Source: Sphingobacteriaceae bacterium
GTDB taxonomy: Bacteria > Bacteroidota > Bacteroidia > Sphingobacteriales > Sphingobacteriaceae
DNA: 14,866 bases
Assembly (NCBI GenBank): GCA_025450155.1
Contig: JANWIB010000021.1
Span: forward strand, 1-14,866
Direction: 5' to 3'
Shown here: positions 14,604 through 14,866 of the stretch, piece by piece
Layout of the letters: every line of letters starts with the position of its first letter
How positions within the stretch are numbered: the stretch's first letter is position 1
Program-made: the position numbers and the translations under genes
The notes under the pieces: model-generated
Told to the model about the DNA's origin: nothing
Databases searched by the model: none
Seen by the model: only the letters and a program-made list of their open reading frames with translations

Positions 14604-14866
14604 ATGAATATAAAATTAGCTAAGGCAAAAATCCTGATTGTAGCATTATGTGTGGCATTGGGTTCTTTAAACGCCTGTAAAGAGGACTCCTTGAGCCTCA
14701 ATCCAACAATTACGAAACCCGGTTTGAATTTTGTTGGATTGACAAATGGTACAACAGCAATTCCCAGCCAGATAATACGATATAACTCAGGTAATGTAAA
14801 TCAATTAGTTGGGGCTCCCATGACTATTACCAACTTACAAACAGGCGAAACGATTGTCGCCATTGA
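14604..14866 (+). CDS. DUF4394-like surface lipoprotein, N-terminal part (cut by window edge)
   Basis: 87 codons are visible from the ATG at 14604 and the frame is open to the right edge. The first 24 residues form a lipoprotein signal peptide ending in the lipobox L-N-A-C, with the lipid cysteine at 25. The next residues are K-E-D (CKEDS), which fits the K-(D/E)-(D/E) lipoprotein export signal that places Bacteroidota lipoproteins on the cell surface. From about residue 41 the chain reads FVGLTNGTTAIPSQIIRY and later ITNLQTGETIVAI. This resembles the DUF4394 start (a predicted beta-propeller-like domain: L-T-x..L-x-x-F..GLQxGExxxGID). It is 33 bp behind the receptor on the same strand with no terminator between, so they are co-transcribed. 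The domain call rests on a short piece. Confidence 0.75.
   Translation, partial: MNIKLAKAKILIVALCVALGSLNACKEDSLSLNPTITKPGLNFVGLTNGTTAIPSQIIRYNSGNVNQLVGAPMTITNLQTGETIVAI

Overview
The window looks like chromosome from a Bacteroidota bacterium, most probably a Sphingobacteriales/Sphingobacteriaceae relative (Pedobacter- or Solitalea-like). The reasons are AT-rich DNA, almost no Shine-Dalgarno sequences, several matches to the Bacteroidota TAnnTTTG -7 promoter element, and lineage-typical genes: DUF2851, an Oar-like TonB-dependent receptor paired with a DUF4394-like lipoprotein, a PolX with a degenerate polymerase motif, and a Rho with a long disordered insertion. The genus is an inference from gene content only. 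I see no tRNA, rRNA, CRISPR array, insertion sequence or phage gene.

Left part (1-5117). A 5'-partial-in-window polX (minus strand, running off the left edge) is followed by an unrecognised four-helix membrane protein and by sppA (both minus, possibly co-transcribed from sppA). A divergent plus-strand pair, folK and a stand-alone HPt phosphotransfer protein, comes next. It converges on a minus-strand purine/phospholipid pair, pssA-purS, whose last gene shares a palindromic TTAA stop-codon junction with the HPt gene. The pssA promoter lies in the gap after rho and is so close to the ATG that the transcript may be leaderless.

Middle part (5118-9532). The transcription terminator gene rho (minus) is the main anomaly. 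Its reading frame is intact over about 536 codons except for one in-frame TAA at 5774-5772, between the Walker A and Walker B motifs. pyrF (plus) is divergent from rho. A 230-bp gap then carries two copies of a 17-bp repeat, followed by a DUF2851 gene and a tiny PspC-like membrane protein in one operon.

Right part (9533-14866). lpdA (minus; E3 of the 2-oxoacid dehydrogenase complexes) and a large Oar-like TonB-dependent outer-membrane receptor (plus) are divergent across a 310-bp promoter region with a good hairpin. The receptor is followed after 33 bp by a lipoprotein cut by the right edge. The lipoprotein has a surface-export-like signal after its lipid cysteine and a DUF4394-like start, so the two probably form an outer-membrane pair.

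Most of the window is ordinary housekeeping. The points worth checking are the nonsense codon in rho, the missing catalytic aspartate in PolX, the receptor/lipoprotein pair, the 7.8-7.95 kb repeats and the near-leaderless pssA promoter.
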